Assembly: GCA_965603295.1 (NCBI GenBank)
Contig: CBFDCL010000121.1
Location: 1 to 5,162, forward strand
Origin: JAFGWO01 sp965603295
GTDB taxonomy: Bacteria > BMS3Abin14
Length of the DNA stretch: 5,162 bases
Direction of reading: 5' to 3'
Shown: positions 5,010-5,162 of the stretch, piece by piece
How the letters are laid out: each line of letters opens with the position of its first letter
How positions within the stretch are numbered: the stretch's first letter is position 1
The notes under the pieces: model-generated
The model's database searches: none
The model's input: only the letters and a program-made list of their open reading frames with translations
Told to the model about the DNA's origin: nothing
Program-made: the position numbers and the translations under genes

Positions 5010-5058
5010 AACGTTGGTTTATCGTTTATCGTTTATTGTTTAACGTTAAACGTTCAAC
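5010..5058. repeat. Gradually changing heptamer array (AACGTTG to GTTTATC to GTTAAAC)
   Basis: Seven consecutive units keep the same 7-bp register while the word changes stepwise: AACGTTG, GTTTATC twice, GTTTATT, GTTTAAC, GTTAAAC, GTTCAAC. Units 5 and 6 together form a perfect 14-bp palindrome at 5038-5051. The last words are the same family as 1-14 and 2818-2838. Confidence 0.88.
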
Positions 5059-5066
5059 CTGTTTTT

Positions 5067-5138
5067 CTTGGATCTTGGATTTCTCGTCCGCCGTAGCTGG
5101 TCGAAAGGCGTTAGCGAAGGCGGATGGATCCTGGATCT
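5067..5138. repeat. TTGGATC-type heptamer array interrupted by a hairpin element
   Basis: Two CTTGGAT units (5067-5080) lie before hairpin copy 3. After it come the related units TGGATCC and TGGATCT (5125-5138). This repeats the layout of heptamer array, hairpin, heptamer array seen twice between 2653 and 2804, with a different heptamer word. Confidence 0.8.
5087..5124. repeat. Hairpin element, copy 3 (inverted, long loop)
   Basis: Outer stem TCCGCC/GGCGGA (5087-5092 with 5119-5124), an internal loop of GTA opposite GAA, and an inner stem GCT/AGC. The arms GCCGTAGCT (5090-5098) and AGCGAAGGC (5113-5121) are exactly those of copy 1 on the other strand. The loop is 14 bases instead of 2 and contains a string similar to the right arm. 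A T6 run starts only 12-13 bases after the stem, so a terminator role for the flippase-like gene is possible but weak. Confidence 0.8.
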
Positions 5139-5140
5139 TT

Positions 5141-5161
5141 TTTGAAATTTGAAATCTGAAA
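5141..5161. repeat. TTTGAAA heptamer array (reaches window end)
   Basis: Two perfect TTTGAAA units and one TCTGAAA unit run to the last bases of the window and probably continue. The word is related to the AGTTTGA family at 2597-2644 and 2722-2742. Confidence 0.8.
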
Positions 5162-5162
5162 T

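Noticed and set aside
5087..5142. Intrinsic terminator after the flippase-like gene
   Set aside because: The stem is interrupted by an internal loop and the T6 run begins 12-13 bases after the stem, not directly after it. Sister copies of the same hairpin lack any T-run, so the element is better described as a repeat.
4910..5161. CRISPR array
   Set aside because: The repeats are 7-bp direct tandems without unique spacers of 25-40 bases, and no cas gene is present.

Overview
The window holds four genes, all on the + strand and in three transcription blocks: a phosphomannomutase/phosphoglucomutase (96-1559), a UbiA-superfamily polyprenyl-phosphate phosphoribosyltransferase-like membrane enzyme (1721-2593), and an overlapping pair made of a DUF362 protein (2866-3945) and a multi-spanning YbhN/AglD-type membrane protein of the LPG_synthase_TM/flippase-like family (3929-4954). 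Coding DNA is GC-rich and two of the four genes use TTG starts. There is no RNA gene, CRISPR array, insertion sequence or phage gene. The content fits an environmental bacterium with a polysaccharide or glycolipid envelope. A Desulfobacterota/deltaproteobacterial-like lineage is possible, but I cannot establish taxonomy from the sequence alone.

The four products suggest one theme: making a sugar phosphate, attaching a (phospho)sugar to a polyprenyl-phosphate carrier, and moving or processing a lipid-linked product in the inner membrane. The family calls are strong. The joint pathway is inference, and the enzymes that normally follow a decaprenyl-phosphoryl-ribose synthase (phosphatase, DprE1/DprE2 epimerase) are not in the window.

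The striking part is the non-coding DNA. Every stretch between transcription blocks (1-95, 1560-1720, 2594-2865, 4955-5162; none longer than 300 bases) is built almost entirely from short tandem arrays with a 7-bp period. One family has an 8-bp period. At least ten different words are used (GTTAAAC, CTTTGGG, TCACCAA-like, AGTCCAG, AACGTTG/GTTGGAC, CTCAATT, AGTTTGA(G), AGTGCAG, GTTTATC, CTTGGAT), and several recur at more than one boundary, sometimes inverted. The only junction without them is the 17-bp overlap inside the DUF362/flippase operon.

Three imperfect hairpins sit inside such arrays. Two have identical 9-nt arms in opposite orientation, and the third has compensatory changes in its outer stem. 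A perfect 30-bp inverted repeat of the octamer family flanks the UbiA-like gene. At the end of the flippase-like gene an array runs into the reading frame, encodes the last residues, and the next array supplies the stop codon. I regard this repeat-plus-hairpin system as the most interesting content of the window.
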